Assembly: GCA_900765165.1 (NCBI GenBank)
Contig: CAAFQR010000130.1
Span: 1-16,615 of the forward strand
DNA length: 16,615 nucleotides
Origin: Veillonellaceae bacterium
Lineage (GTDB): Bacteria; Bacillota; Negativicutes; Veillonellales; Veillonellaceae
Reading direction: 5' to 3'
Shown: positions 1-8,500 of the stretch, in pieces
How positions within the stretch are numbered: the stretch's first letter is position 1
How the letters are laid out: every line of letters starts with the position of its first letter
Translations under genes and position numbers: made by a program
The notes under the pieces: model-generated
What the model was told of the DNA's origin: nothing
Seen by the model: only the letters and a program-made list of their open reading frames with translations
The model's database searches: none

Positions 1-153
1 GCTAAGCAGTATATTCCGTGCGACAAAGATATGCCGATTATCCACATGTCTCAGTTGATCGGTTTGGCTCTCGGCATCAGCCCGGCTGAGCTCGGCATGA
101 CGAAACGTCATATGACGAGCACTGCCGCTTTGAACCGCTTCGTAGGCGCATAA
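1..153 (+). CDS. HdrB-like CoB-CoM heterodisulfide reductase subunit B family protein, C-terminal fragment
   Basis: This is the last 50 codons of a gene that begins before the window and ends at a TAA at 151-153. The peptide contains PIIHMSQLIGLALGIS followed by a short His/Lys tail. That resembles the C-terminus of HdrB-type (CCG-domain) iron-sulfur subunits, where a P(V/I)xxxxQLxGLAxG segment follows the second cysteine cluster. Such proteins pass electrons between iron-sulfur partners in heterodisulfide-reductase-like or fumarate/succinate-type complexes. One cysteine is visible (residue 7 of the fragment), but the cluster-binding CCG motifs would lie upstream and cannot be checked. Its mid-GC codon use resembles the trp genes rather than the zor genes, so it is probably resident chromosome. 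The family call rests on a short tail and is moderate. Confidence 0.5.
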   Translation, partial: AKQYIPCDKDMPIIHMSQLIGLALGISPAELGMTKRHMTSTAALNRFVGA

Positions 154-159
154 TATCCC

Positions 160-480
160 GCAAGCTTGGGCTATCATAGTGCCAGATCTTACACGGGTGG
201 CCAGCTGTTACAATGGGGCGGCCTCGTGTTTGGTGAAACGCTTTGATTTTCATCGTGTTTCGTAATCGCATTTAAAATGCAAAACCCTCCGAATTAAGTT
301 CCGAAAACTACGCTTCGCAATGTTTTCTCCACTTAAATTCGGAGGGTTTTTTGGCGTTTTTCTAATTTGGCGCTTCACGAAACACGACGTAAAATCTGTG
401 CTTACACCGAGCGTTCTTTGCCGCCCCGTTGTAACGACGCTGTCCTTTGGTGAAGTACGGCGCTAGTAGCCCAAGCTTGC
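160..480. repeat. Large nested palindromic element, copy A
   Basis: This is a 321-bp near-complete palindrome. The outermost arms are a perfect 14-bp inverted pair: GCAAGCTTGGGCTA (160-173) and its complement at 467-480. Further in, CAGCTGTTACAATGGGGCGG (about 198-217) faces a complementary stretch around 420-442. A CTTTGATTTTCATCG...CGTAA block (241-265) faces ACGAAACACGACG...AAAATC (about 378-396). The inner arms at 281-299 and 331-350 enclose a 43-nt core (294-336) that is itself weakly palindromic (TTAAGT/ACTTAA, GAAAAC/GTTTTC, GC-TTC-GC). The element starts 6 bp after the upstream stop codon. No plausible gene lies inside. The core is identical in copy B and 42/43 in copy C. Confidence 0.85.
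281..352 (+). terminator. Inner hairpin of copy A, candidate intrinsic terminator
   Basis: The arms AAAACCCTCCGAATTAAGT (281-299) and ACTTAAATTCGGAGGGTTTT (331-350) pair with one bulged T. The 3' arm runs into six T residues (347-352). It is downstream of the HdrB-like gene and the only T-tailed hairpin close to it, so it could end that transcript. The 31-nt loop is longer than in ordinary intrinsic terminators, but it can fold further (GAAAAC/GTTTTC). Confidence 0.5.
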
Positions 481-576
481 TGCTCTTGCGCCGTACTTAG
501 CGGGTTTACAGCGGCTCGTGTGCTCGTCTTATGGCGTGTTCGTCGGGTAGCCCTTGCTCCGCGCGCGTTGTACGTT

Positions 577-894
577 AAGTGTGCCCGGCATAGTGCCATA
601 TTTGACGCGGGTGGTCAGCTGTTACAATGGGCCGGCCTCGAACCTGGTGAAACACTTTGATTTTCATCGTGTTTCGTAAGTTCATAATGTAAGCAAAGCT
701 CTTTGAGTTAAGTTCCGAAAACTACGCTTCGCAATGTTTTCTCCACTTAAACTCAAAGAGCTTTTTGCATTTCATACATTTTAGAGCTTAACGAAACGCG
801 ACAAAAATCTGTGCTTGCACTGATCCTTCTTTGCCGTCCCATTGTAACGACGCTGTCCTTTTGATAAATACGGCGCTAGTGCCGGGTACAGCTT
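577..894. repeat. Large nested palindromic element, copy B
   Basis: This second ~318-bp palindrome has the same orientation as copy A and lies 96 bp after it. Outer arms: AAG-TGTGCCCGGCA (577-590) against TGCCGGGTACAGCTT (880-894), with small mismatches. Middle arms: CAGCTGTTACAATGG (about 615-629) against CCATTGTAACGACGCTG (about 839-855). The 25-nt block at 655-679 equals copy A 241-265. The inner stem AAAGCTCTTTGAG (695-707) pairs with CTCAAAGAGCTTT around 752-764; its sequence differs from copy A but remains complementary. The core 708-750 is identical to copy A. It also carries TGCCATATTTGACGCGGGT (594-612), found in reverse complement in copy C. Confidence 0.85.
695..766 (+). terminator. 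Inner hairpin of copy B, candidate intrinsic terminator
   Basis: The arms at 695-713 and 745-764 pair along about 19 bp with a single bulge, and five T residues follow (762-766). Copy C, whose equivalent hairpin has no T tract on either side, shows that termination is not a constant property of the family. This call is therefore weaker than the fold itself. Confidence 0.35.
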
Positions 895-1137
895 ATCGCG
901 GGTAGAGGGAGAAAAAGCCTGAAAATAGAGCCTAGGATGGCACGGAATTTAGCGGAGAGGGTGAATTGTCGGTACGGTACTTGGTGTTGATGGATTTATT
1001 GCAGTAGCTGCAGTTGTACCGACAATTCTCCCCGGGTATTCGGAGGCGATTGGTAGCGCTAGCTTCGCTCGCGCTGGTGGGACTAATGTTATTTAGGTGA
1101 AGTTGTGTGTTGCAGCATTTGCTTTGATTTTGTTAGA
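895..1137. other. Non-coding gap between palindrome B and the zor leader
   Basis: I see no credible gene here. The stretch holds the GAATTGTCGG hairpin (963-1028, listed separately) and a smaller GC-rich inverted repeat near 1053-1075 (AGCGC/GCGCT arms around TAGCTTCGCTC). Base composition falls from GC-rich before about 1075 to AT-rich after it, which probably marks the left edge of the transferred zor segment. No confident promoter for zorA could be picked out in this stretch or further downstream to 1289. TTGATA at 1232-1237 lacks a matching -10 box. Confidence 0.6.
963..1028. repeat. Hairpin with GAATTGTCGG arms, left of the zor genes
   Basis: The perfect 13-bp inverted arms are GAATTGTCGGTAC (963-975) and GTACCGACAATTC (1016-1028), around a 40-nt loop. 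The loop holds a mini-hairpin GCAG-TAG-CTGC (1001-1011). The outermost 10 bp recur as the arms of another hairpin at 8710-8776, on the other side of the zor genes, with a different loop. No T tract follows, so it is not an obvious terminator. Confidence 0.75.
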
Positions 1138-1169
1138 GAGTAGTTTCTTATTTGAAGCTACTCGCTTTT
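1138..1169 (+). terminator. Terminator-like hairpin upstream of zorA
   Basis: GAGTAGTTTC (1138-1147) pairs with GAAGCTACTC (1154-1163) over 10 bp with one G-T pair and a 6-nt loop TTATTT. GCTTTT (1164-1169) follows. The compact stem with a T-rich tail fits an intrinsic terminator, although the T tract is only four long. It could insulate the zor genes from upstream transcription. If the zor promoter lies upstream of it, it could instead attenuate zor expression. Confidence 0.45.
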
Positions 1170-1205
1170 AGTACAGTAGATTTTTAAAAGAAAGGTGATG
1201 ATTAA

Positions 1206-1235
1206 ATGATAATGTACATTCTGAGAATTGCTTGA
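1206..1235 (+). CDS. Possible 9-codon leader ORF ahead of zorA
   Basis: ATG at 1206 opens a 9-codon frame (MIMYILRIA) ending in TGA at 1233-1235. It is preceded by AAAGGTGATG (1191-1200), a better Shine-Dalgarno sequence than the one used by zorA itself. A second, even shorter ATG-ATT-AAA-TGA frame overlaps it at 1198. The mini-ORF sits between the terminator-like hairpin and zorA, the position of a leader peptide. It may also be chance or the remnant of a lost gene start. No family can be assigned. Confidence 0.2.
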   Translation: MIMYILRIA

Positions 1236-1289
1236 TATACTTAAGGTTAGATTAGTTTGTAGTGTTAATGTTGTGTGAGGTAGTCAAAT

Positions 1290-3329
1290 ATGGATCTTGG
1301 TACTCTTTTTAGTAGATGGGGCATAACTGTTATTTCTCTTTTGGTAATTATCTTTATTTTGGCACGATATATTTTAAAAGGGAAAGAAGAATATCTTAAT
1401 ATTAAGCAGTCTTTAGATGACGCATACGGCAAATTAAAAGAACTCAGTGAAAAAGTTGTTCCGGTATATGATGAATTAGGCCCTGATGACCAAGTTGTAA
1501 GTGGTACAAAGGGTGTATATAACGAAATACATCAAATATTAGTCGGAACTGTTCTTGAAAGTGATTTAAAGAATATAGATAAGTTTGCTTGGGGCGCGAA
1601 TAAAGGTGCTTCGGCTGAAAGCCCCATTTTTATCACAAAGTCTGTATATGAGATTTGTGATAGTGCCGATTTTTGTGAAAATCGACTTTTTTCTAATTGG
1701 GTAAAAAGTGCTCCGGCAATGGCAACTGGCTTAGGTTTATTAGGGACATTTGTTGGTTTGACTTATGGATTAATGCAGGCTAATACCAGTGATAAAACTA
1801 ATGAGATTATTGGCGGTGTAAAGCAAATGCTTAGTGGCTCGGGGGCGGCTTTTGCGACCTCGTTGGTTGGTATCGCTATTTCCTTAGGGTTGACATATTT
1901 GATGAATCAGCGCAAGGATGAAATTGATACTAAGTATTTAAGTATCTTAGATATTCTTGATCAGCTTATACCTGTTAAATCATATGAAGTGTTGGTTGCA
2001 GAGCAGGTATCTATTGCCAAAGAGGAAAAAGAGGATTTAAAGCAAGTATTTGAATCTATGGTAGAAAATTTATGCCATGGAATGAGCGATGTGTATAAGA
2101 CTGATTTGTTACCATATTTTGATCGTATGGAAACAAATATGGGGAATATTACTAATAAGTTAGATTTTGTTAATGAAAGTTTAAATAGAATATCTCAGAG
2201 TGCTGGCAATGCTGTTGGTGAAGCTGTTGCTAATGTAGCTAGTAATGAGATCAAAGAACTGTCTAAGATTATTAGTGCTGTAAAAATAACAGTGGAAGCT
2301 TCTGGGGCTTCAGCTAAGGCGGCTGCCGAGCGTCAGGCTGAAGTGTTTAATAATATGAAAAATCATATGGAATCGGGAAATCAGGCTATGGAAGCTACTA
2401 CGAATACTATCATAGAAAAAATGCAGCATATGTCTAATGCTATGATGGACCAGACTAAAGCCATGACAGCTGTCATAAAGGAGCAAACTGAAAAATCGAC
2501 AACTGATATGACGGAAAAACTTGCGGAGGCAGCATCACAAATAGCATCTTCAATGCAGAAAAATACAGAAAATATGTCAGGCTCTGTAAAGAATATAACA
2601 GACGAGATGGTAAAAGTATCGAATGATGTTCTAGCTAAGATTAATGAATCCCAGAATGTTCTTGTTACAAGAGTAGAGAATATGGCTACTAATATGGATA
2701 AAGTAACAGAAAATTTAACTAAATCATCTACTGGTATGTTTAAAGAGATTACTGATATAGTCAAGAGTTTAATCAACGAAATAGAAGGCTCTATGAAATC
2801 AGTTAAACAAATTGCAGGTGAAGTAGAATCGACGATGAAAGCAGTTTCTAATGGACATAATGTTTTGGATGATGCTACAAAAGCGTTAAAAGCAACTATT
2901 GATGAGGTTCAAAAGTATCAGAGCGATTATATTAATCGGATGGTTGAAATTTCTACCAGAGTTGAGCGGGTATCTAGGTTAACAAGTATGTCTGCTTCGA
3001 AGATGGTAGAACATTTCCAGAAATATAAAGAAGAATATTTAAATTTGGCTAGAGAAATGCATACTACAATGAATGAAGCTTCTGATAGAATTGAATCAAT
3101 GCAAGAACAATTAGGAAAGTCCGCTTTGCAGGTTCAAGAAAATATGCAGAGTAAGTTAACCGATATTAATAAAGCTACGGAAGAAGTTCTTCGTGTTTTT
3201 GACCAGCATACTACTAGTCTTTGCGCTGAATTTAATTCTGTTGTTCAAGCTATGGGGGATACATCGGAATCATTTATTGCTCAGATGAATAAGTTGTCGG
3301 CGGATAAAGCTAGGGGGAGAAGAGAATGA
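1290..3329 (+). CDS. zorA: ZorA, MotA/TolQ/ExbB-family motor subunit of type I Zorya defence system
   Basis: This 679-residue protein is the inner-membrane channel of the ZorAB complex, an ion-driven motor related to MotAB and ExbBD. A single membrane segment lies near residues 11-29. The MotA/ExbB signature follows at about 138-206: membrane helices at about 141-163 (SAPAMATGLGLLGTFVGLT) and 185-206, joined by a polar loop ending in the small-residue stretch GSGAAFATSLVG. From about 235 to the end the chain is a long, charged, methionine-rich, mainly alpha-helical tail with coiled-coil character. This is the hallmark of ZorA (cytoplasmic tail) and is absent from MotA/ExbB. GAGG at 1277-1280 serves the chosen ATG with 9-nt spacing. 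The stop overlaps the zorB start. The gene is clearly AT-rich compared with trp genes. Family assignment is strong because of the linked zorB, zorC and zorD. Confidence 0.9.
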   Translation: MDLGTLFSRWGITVISLLVIIFILARYILKGKEEYLNIKQSLDDAYGKLKELSEKVVPVYDELGPDDQVVSGTKGVYNEIHQILVGTVLESDLKNIDKFAWGANKGASAESPIFITKSVYEICDSADFCENRLFSNWVKSAPAMATGLGLLGTFVGLTYGLMQANTSDKTNEIIGGVKQMLSGSGAAFATSLVGIAISLGLTYLMNQRKDEIDTKYLSILDILDQLIPVKSYEVLVAEQVSIAKEEKEDLKQVFESMVENLCHGMSDVYKTDLLPYFDRMETNMGNITNKLDFVNESLNRISQSAGNAVGEAVANVASNEIKELSKIISAVKITVEASGASAKAAAERQAEVFNNMKNHMESGNQAMEATTNTIIEKMQHMSNAMMDQTKAMTAVIKEQTEKSTTDMTEKLAEAASQIASSMQKNTENMSGSVKNITDEMVKVSNDVLAKINESQNVLVTRVENMATNMDKVTENLTKSSTGMFKEITDIVKSLINEIEGSMKSVKQIAGEVESTMKAVSNGHNVLDDATKALKATIDEVQKYQSDYINRMVEISTRVERVSRLTSMSASKMVEHFQKYKEEYLNLAREMHTTMNEASDRIESMQEQLGKSALQVQENMQSKLTDINKATEEVLRVFDQHTTSLCAEFNSVVQAMGDTSESFIAQMNKLSADKARGRRE

Positions 3330-4111
3330 GACGAAAAATATTGTCTAAAGAAAACGGAGACCCATTTTCTCTCTCTGTTGGTGATTTAATGGCAGGTATG
3401 TTGGCGATTTTCATATTAACATTGATGATTGCAATGCTGACGTATACTCAAAATAAAGATACTATTACTAGTGGGACTGACCATAGAGATGTTATTTTGA
3501 AAAATATAGAAACGCGCTTGCCTAAGTCGTATAGCAATATTGTAAAAGTCGAAACAAAAGATGGAGTAATACGAATTTCAACTAATGATAAAGCAATCTC
3601 AGCGAATGGGACAACTGTTGCTACGGGTATATTTAATTCGGGTAGTGAGGTTTTGACAATTAATGGACAATATATTATTTCTGCTATTGGGAATGCTATA
3701 AAGGATTCAAAGGAAGAATTGCCTAATGACTGGAAATATATTGATACAATTATTATTGAAGGTCATACTGATACGGATGGATACGACACAGGAGCGACAG
3801 GGGAAGAAAAGCGAATTAATGATATTAAGGAAAATCTTTTATTATCTCAAAAACGAGCTTTTAGCACATGGGATTATATGAGAAGCATAAAAGATAAGAA
3901 CAATGAGCCTATTACTGATTATAAAAATAGCGATAATAAGAATTTATTCGCTGTAGCAGGATATGGACAATCTCGGCCATTGCTTTTAGAAAATGGGCAG
4001 CCAAATCCTAATAAATCTGAGTTGCGCCGTATTGAATTTAGATTTATTTTAGTTCCTGCTGATAAAATTCTTAAGAATGTTGAAGCTTCAAATTCTGGTT
4101 CAAGTCAATAA
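3326..4111 (+). CDS. zorB: ZorB, OmpA-domain stator partner of ZorA
   Basis: ZorB anchors the ZorAB motor to peptidoglycan, like MotB. The 261-residue protein starts with a short cytoplasmic leader, then one membrane helix at about residues 20-40. Its first residue, D20 in SVGDLMAG, fits the ion-binding aspartate of MotB/ExbD-like proteins. The OmpA-like peptidoglycan-binding domain fills the C-terminal half: EGHTDTDG at 145-152, LSQKRA at 173-178, GYGQSRP at 212-218 and RRIEFRF at 234-240, all canonical positions. The ATG overlaps the zorA stop as ATGA (3326-3329), with AGGGGGAG (about 3311-3318) as ribosome binding site inside the zorA end. This implies coupled translation and a fixed subunit ratio. 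By family knowledge, ZorAB senses phage-induced envelope disturbance; this is not visible in the sequence. Confidence 0.9.
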   Translation: MRRKILSKENGDPFSLSVGDLMAGMLAIFILTLMIAMLTYTQNKDTITSGTDHRDVILKNIETRLPKSYSNIVKVETKDGVIRISTNDKAISANGTTVATGIFNSGSEVLTINGQYIISAIGNAIKDSKEELPNDWKYIDTIIIEGHTDTDGYDTGATGEEKRINDIKENLLLSQKRAFSTWDYMRSIKDKNNEPITDYKNSDNKNLFAVAGYGQSRPLLLENGQPNPNKSELRRIEFRFILVPADKILKNVEASNSGSSQ

Positions 4112-4179
4112 ATTTAAGTGTTAGGTTTTGAGGCGCTTTAGTAAATACAGTCTTCATAATTTGAATGTTGGAGAATGAT

Positions 4180-5520
4180 ATGGATGTAAAAACTTTTTTG
4201 AAGAATTCTCGACTGTGTCATTATGTTGATAAATGCATAGGAGAATCTTTAATATCTGATAGACGAGTTGAATCATTAAAGAAACCTTTGATGGAAGCTG
4301 TACGTACAGCTGTATTGCATGCATTCCCTTCAAAAAATGTAAAACTAAATATTGCTGAAGCACAAACTATGGCCGGATTATATTTGGATGAATTAACAAA
4401 AGCTGACGATGATAATAGTTTAAGTCATAGTGGAAAATATATGAAAGCTGTATTATTACAGAATCCTCGAGGTGCTTTTTCTGTTTTTGTTGATTTTTAT
4501 ATAAAACAGTTTGATTTAGACGATTATACTTGTAAGTCAGTTCGTCAGATGATTTTGTACTATGTTAAGACTTTTTCTGATATGTATCCTATTAGCGCAT
4601 GGCAGACTCATATGTATTTGTTTACAGAAGCTAAGGGCCTCAGATATTTAAGCGATTTATTTTACGAGTGTGGTTGTGATATTAATAAGTTATCAGAGGT
4701 ATTGCCTTTAAAACCGCATGTTTTAGTACACTCTAAAATGCTTCAAGAAACAATAGTTTCATTGTTTGAGGATAAAAAACGATCTATATCCGAGCGCGTA
4801 ACTTTGTTGAATACTGTATTTTCTTCAGACAAATTAAGTGTTCTTTTTATGAAGGTTTTACCTCGAGCAATTAGTCCTTTGTTGGAAAGTTTGCATCCAG
4901 ACCAAGAGGTTTCAATAAAAAGAACTATCCGTAATGTGGCCCTGACTTATTTGAAGGACCCAAGAATTAATGGATATGATAAAGCTCCGTGGAGTGAAGT
5001 TAGTGAAGATGGCAAACGTCGATTTAGGGAATTGCTTGCACGTGACGATTTAGATTTCTTCTTTGATGTGGCGCAAAAGTTGGATAGTAGCAAGATGTGG
5101 GATGAGAGAAAAGAGTTTTGGGAACAATATATTCCTTATATGAGCGATACGAAGGCTTTCTTTTGTTCTTCTGGATTTGACATATTCTATGTGAGAGAAT
5201 TGGTTCAGGAATATTGCACTAAAAATGATTTTGTGGGTATTGACCATGGTTGGGTTCAAAGCTATCAACATAAATGTGCATTTATGTTTCTTATTAATGG
5301 CTATTTGATAGTTGAATGGACTAGCAATGGCCGAGTAACATTCTTGCCGTATAATGAGGATGCTCGAGGATTGTTTAAAAGCCAGTCCTACACTGAAAAT
5401 CAACTTAAAGATTGCGTAAAATATTATGCAGCTATAGAGCCGATTGGGCATCTGGGACGTCGTTGGAAGGAAAGAGTTAAGGATGTAATGCGGAATACAG
5501 TAGGTGTTTATATAGAGTAA
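4180..5520 (+). CDS. zorC: ZorC, EH-signature protein of type I Zorya
   Basis: I place the start at 4180 (446 residues) because GGAG at 4170-4173 is correctly spaced for it. The in-frame ATG at 4165 would add five residues but has no good ribosome binding site. The N-terminal two thirds is helical with no motif I recognise. The C-terminal part matches the EH_Signature pattern: YLKDPRI...W, then MWDERKEFWEQYI, then LIVEW with candidate key Glu 379, and GHLGRRW with candidate key His 424. The E-to-H spacing of 45 is close to the 43 I recall for E. coli ZorC (E400/H443). Family studies describe ZorC as a DNA-binding effector acting with ZorD in the cytoplasm. It is about 110 residues shorter than the E. 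coli protein as I recall it. It follows zorB after a 68-bp gap and precedes zorD by 12 bp. Confidence 0.82.
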   Translation: MDVKTFLKNSRLCHYVDKCIGESLISDRRVESLKKPLMEAVRTAVLHAFPSKNVKLNIAEAQTMAGLYLDELTKADDDNSLSHSGKYMKAVLLQNPRGAFSVFVDFYIKQFDLDDYTCKSVRQMILYYVKTFSDMYPISAWQTHMYLFTEAKGLRYLSDLFYECGCDINKLSEVLPLKPHVLVHSKMLQETIVSLFEDKKRSISERVTLLNTVFSSDKLSVLFMKVLPRAISPLLESLHPDQEVSIKRTIRNVALTYLKDPRINGYDKAPWSEVSEDGKRRFRELLARDDLDFFFDVAQKLDSSKMWDERKEFWEQYIPYMSDTKAFFCSSGFDIFYVRELVQEYCTKNDFVGIDHGWVQSYQHKCAFMFLINGYLIVEWTSNGRVTFLPYNEDARGLFKSQSYTENQLKDCVKYYAAIEPIGHLGRRWKERVKDVMRNTVGVYIE

Positions 5521-5532
5521 GGTTGTGTAAGT

Positions 5533-8500
5533 ATGTGGACACATCAAAAGGAAAAGTTTAGGTTCCAAAAGAATACGTTAACGCCGGTGGCGCTAACGAT
5601 TTTGGAGTCATTATATGTAGATGCTAAAGCTGATTTAGAAGGCGACGAGTATATTGTTAATGATGCTGAGATTGTTGTGTTGTCTGATGATGATAAAGCT
5701 TCATTAGAGTTGCCGACAACATATATAACGGGCATGTCGGTTGAAACTGAGCACTTTTTGCAGAGCCCCAAGTATGGGTATCGAGTTCGATTCAAGGATG
5801 CATTCGGCAACGAATCAGAGACTGCTGTGTTAGATGGTGCTTATTTAAGAATTGATAATAGAGAATATTTGTTAAATCCAGCGGATTATCGCCTAGCATC
5901 ACAGTTGAATCGTTGGGAACAAGAGGATAAGAAATGTGAATTTCCTTTAGATGATAAAGGCTTTGTTGAGTCGACTGTGTGTCGTGAGCGATTGTCTCGC
6001 ATTAAGAAGATTCAAGATACGAGTGAAATGAGTAGCGTTAATTTATCGAACGATATTACTCGAAGGAAAATCATTTCAGCTCCTAAATTGAAGCTTGGTG
6101 TCAAGTCTACTGGAGATGGCTTTTATAAGTTTGAGCCTTCTTTTGTTGGTGGTGATATTAAAGACACCGAGTTGGTTAACGAAGTGTATCGTAGATACGA
6201 TGATAATTTAAGACCAGAAGTTTCTGTTGGCAGAGATACGTTCGTCTTGTATGATGATAATCAACTTGAAACGATTCGTAATGCTAAGAAATTAGGTAAA
6301 AAGAATAAGGAAGAAATAAAGCAGATTATTTCACAGGCTCCATCGTATTTTCCTGCAGCGTTTACTTATGATGAGAAGATAACCGGCATTGGTGATTATT
6401 CGGATGTGCCTGAACTAGGTTTGGTTGAGTCTTCTCAGAGTTGGGTACCCGATGGAGAGTTCTTTGGTATCGAATTGCCGTTGGATTGGGAAACCGAAGA
6501 ATTACATGATGAGGAAGATAAGCTTCCGAAAGATAAAATAAGTAACCCATCATTGCTTTATGATCCAAATATTGTAGATAAGGGTGAAGAAATTCCGCCG
6601 GCTGATGATGGATTGATTCGGAGTTACACAACTAAAGATTGGCATAGTGTGCGCCCTGAAATTACGCTTAAATCTTATCAAAAGCAAGGTGTTAATTATT
6701 TGCAAGAGTTATGGCATAAAGGATACAAGGGCGCTTTGTTGGCTGATGATATGGGGTTAGGGAAAACCTTACAGACATTGGTGTTTTCTTCGTGGGTAAC
6801 TGAGCAGACAGCGGACGAGGAATCCATGCCAATTGGTATTGTGGCTCCCGTTGGTTTGATTAGGAACTGGGAAGAAGAATATAAAAAGTTTATCAATCCT
6901 ACTCTATGGGGTGAACCATTGGTATTGCGTGGCGAAATGTTAAAGTCGTATATCGTCAATAAACGACCTCCGGAAATTGATAAGTATTTACAGCCTGGTG
7001 CAGACTTAAGTCATGTTACTTATTTAGACATTGAACGTATTAAGCAGCATAAATTGGTTTTAATGACTTATGAAACAGTGAGAAAATACCAATTGTCCTT
7101 AGGTGCCTTGCGTTGGCGTATGTTTATACTTGATGAAGCACAAAAAATTAAGAATCCAAAATCAGGAGTAAGTCTAGCTATCCGAGCCATGAAATATGAG
7201 TTTGCTTTAGCTTTGACGGGAACACCGGTAGAAAATTCGTGGACTGATCTTTGGACAATCTTAAGTTTCTGTCGAAATAGTACAGGCATTAGCTTACAAC
7301 GGTTTATGCAGAAGTTCATCAAGCCGGTTAAAAGTAATCCGGAATTGATTGAACAAATCGGTGCACAGTTAAAAGAAGAGATAAAGCCTATTTTGCTTCG
7401 TCGTATGAAAGATGATGTGCTTGATGAGTTGCCTAAGAAGAAAGAGATAACGGTGAGAAATCCGATGCCTGAAGAGCAGTGGAGTTTATATCAAGCAATT
7501 TTGGCACGGAGAACTAATGATTCGTTAGGTGAAGGTAAAGATCATATCTTTAAGACGATTCAGCAGTTGCGTTTAGCATCATTGCACCCATATTACTACA
7601 AAAAGCAAAGTGCATTACTGGCTATGGATGATGATATGGTAATCCAGTCTTCGGCTCGCTTTGTTGGGTTATTTAACATCTTGGATGAGATTCAAACTAA
7701 GAATGAAAAAGTGCTTGTATTTTTACGCGATAAGAAAATTCAGCAATTATTACGTTCTTTGATTAAGAATCGATATGGTATTCTTGTGCCGCCGGCTGTA
7801 AATGGTGATTTAGATGGCGGAAATCGTCAAGAAATAGTAAAAGAGTTTAATCACGCGTCTGGCTTTAGAGTACTGTTGTTATCTGCCGAAGCTGGTGGTG
7901 TAGGTTTGAATATCACGGGAGCTAACCATGTTGTTCATTTGAGCCGTGAATGGAATCCTGCGAAAGAAGACCAAGCAACTGATCGCGCCTATCGTATTGG
8001 TCAGCAAAAGGATGTGTATGTTTACTATCCGTTGGCTATTCCGGAAGCATTACCTGCTGGTGCCGGATTTGATGAACAACTTAATGATTTACTGGCTAAG
8101 AAACGCAATTTAAGCCGTAAAGTAATTATCCCCACAGAATTTGGTGATGGTGAAATGAGTGCTTTTAGCAATAATGTTCTTGTTGATTTTGCACCTCGTA
8201 ATGATGTAGGTGTAATTACAACGCCTTTGATTACGTTAAAGGATTTACAAGAATATGAACGAGATTTACTCCCGTTAATTATTGAATGGTGCTGTGAAGC
8301 TACCGGCTATAAGGTGTTGAAATGTCAGAAAAAGAAAACAGGCATCGATGTTTTACTGTATAATTTGGCAGAAAAAGCGGTATACGTTTTAGAATTAGTA
8401 TCGCCTTTTGCTCATATTAGTGAAGCAGAACAGGTTAAAGGTCGATTTGCTACACTTGGTCTATATTTAAGTGATGTATTACGTGAAAACGGTTTTGATG

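Noticed and set aside
77..599. Minus-strand open frames of about 65 codons over palindromes A and B
   Set aside because: They lie inside the inverted-repeat arms, have no ribosome binding site and no family resemblance, and are explained by the palindromic sequence.
160..894. CRISPR-like array because of two direct repeats
   Set aside because: The units are ~320 bp, only two are in tandem, and there are no short repeats with regular spacers or cas genes.
1290..4111. Flagellar MotAB or Ton/Tol energising pair
   Set aside because: The very long helical tail of the first protein and the adjacent EH-signature and SNF2 genes fit ZorAB; no motility, Tol or Ton genes are present.
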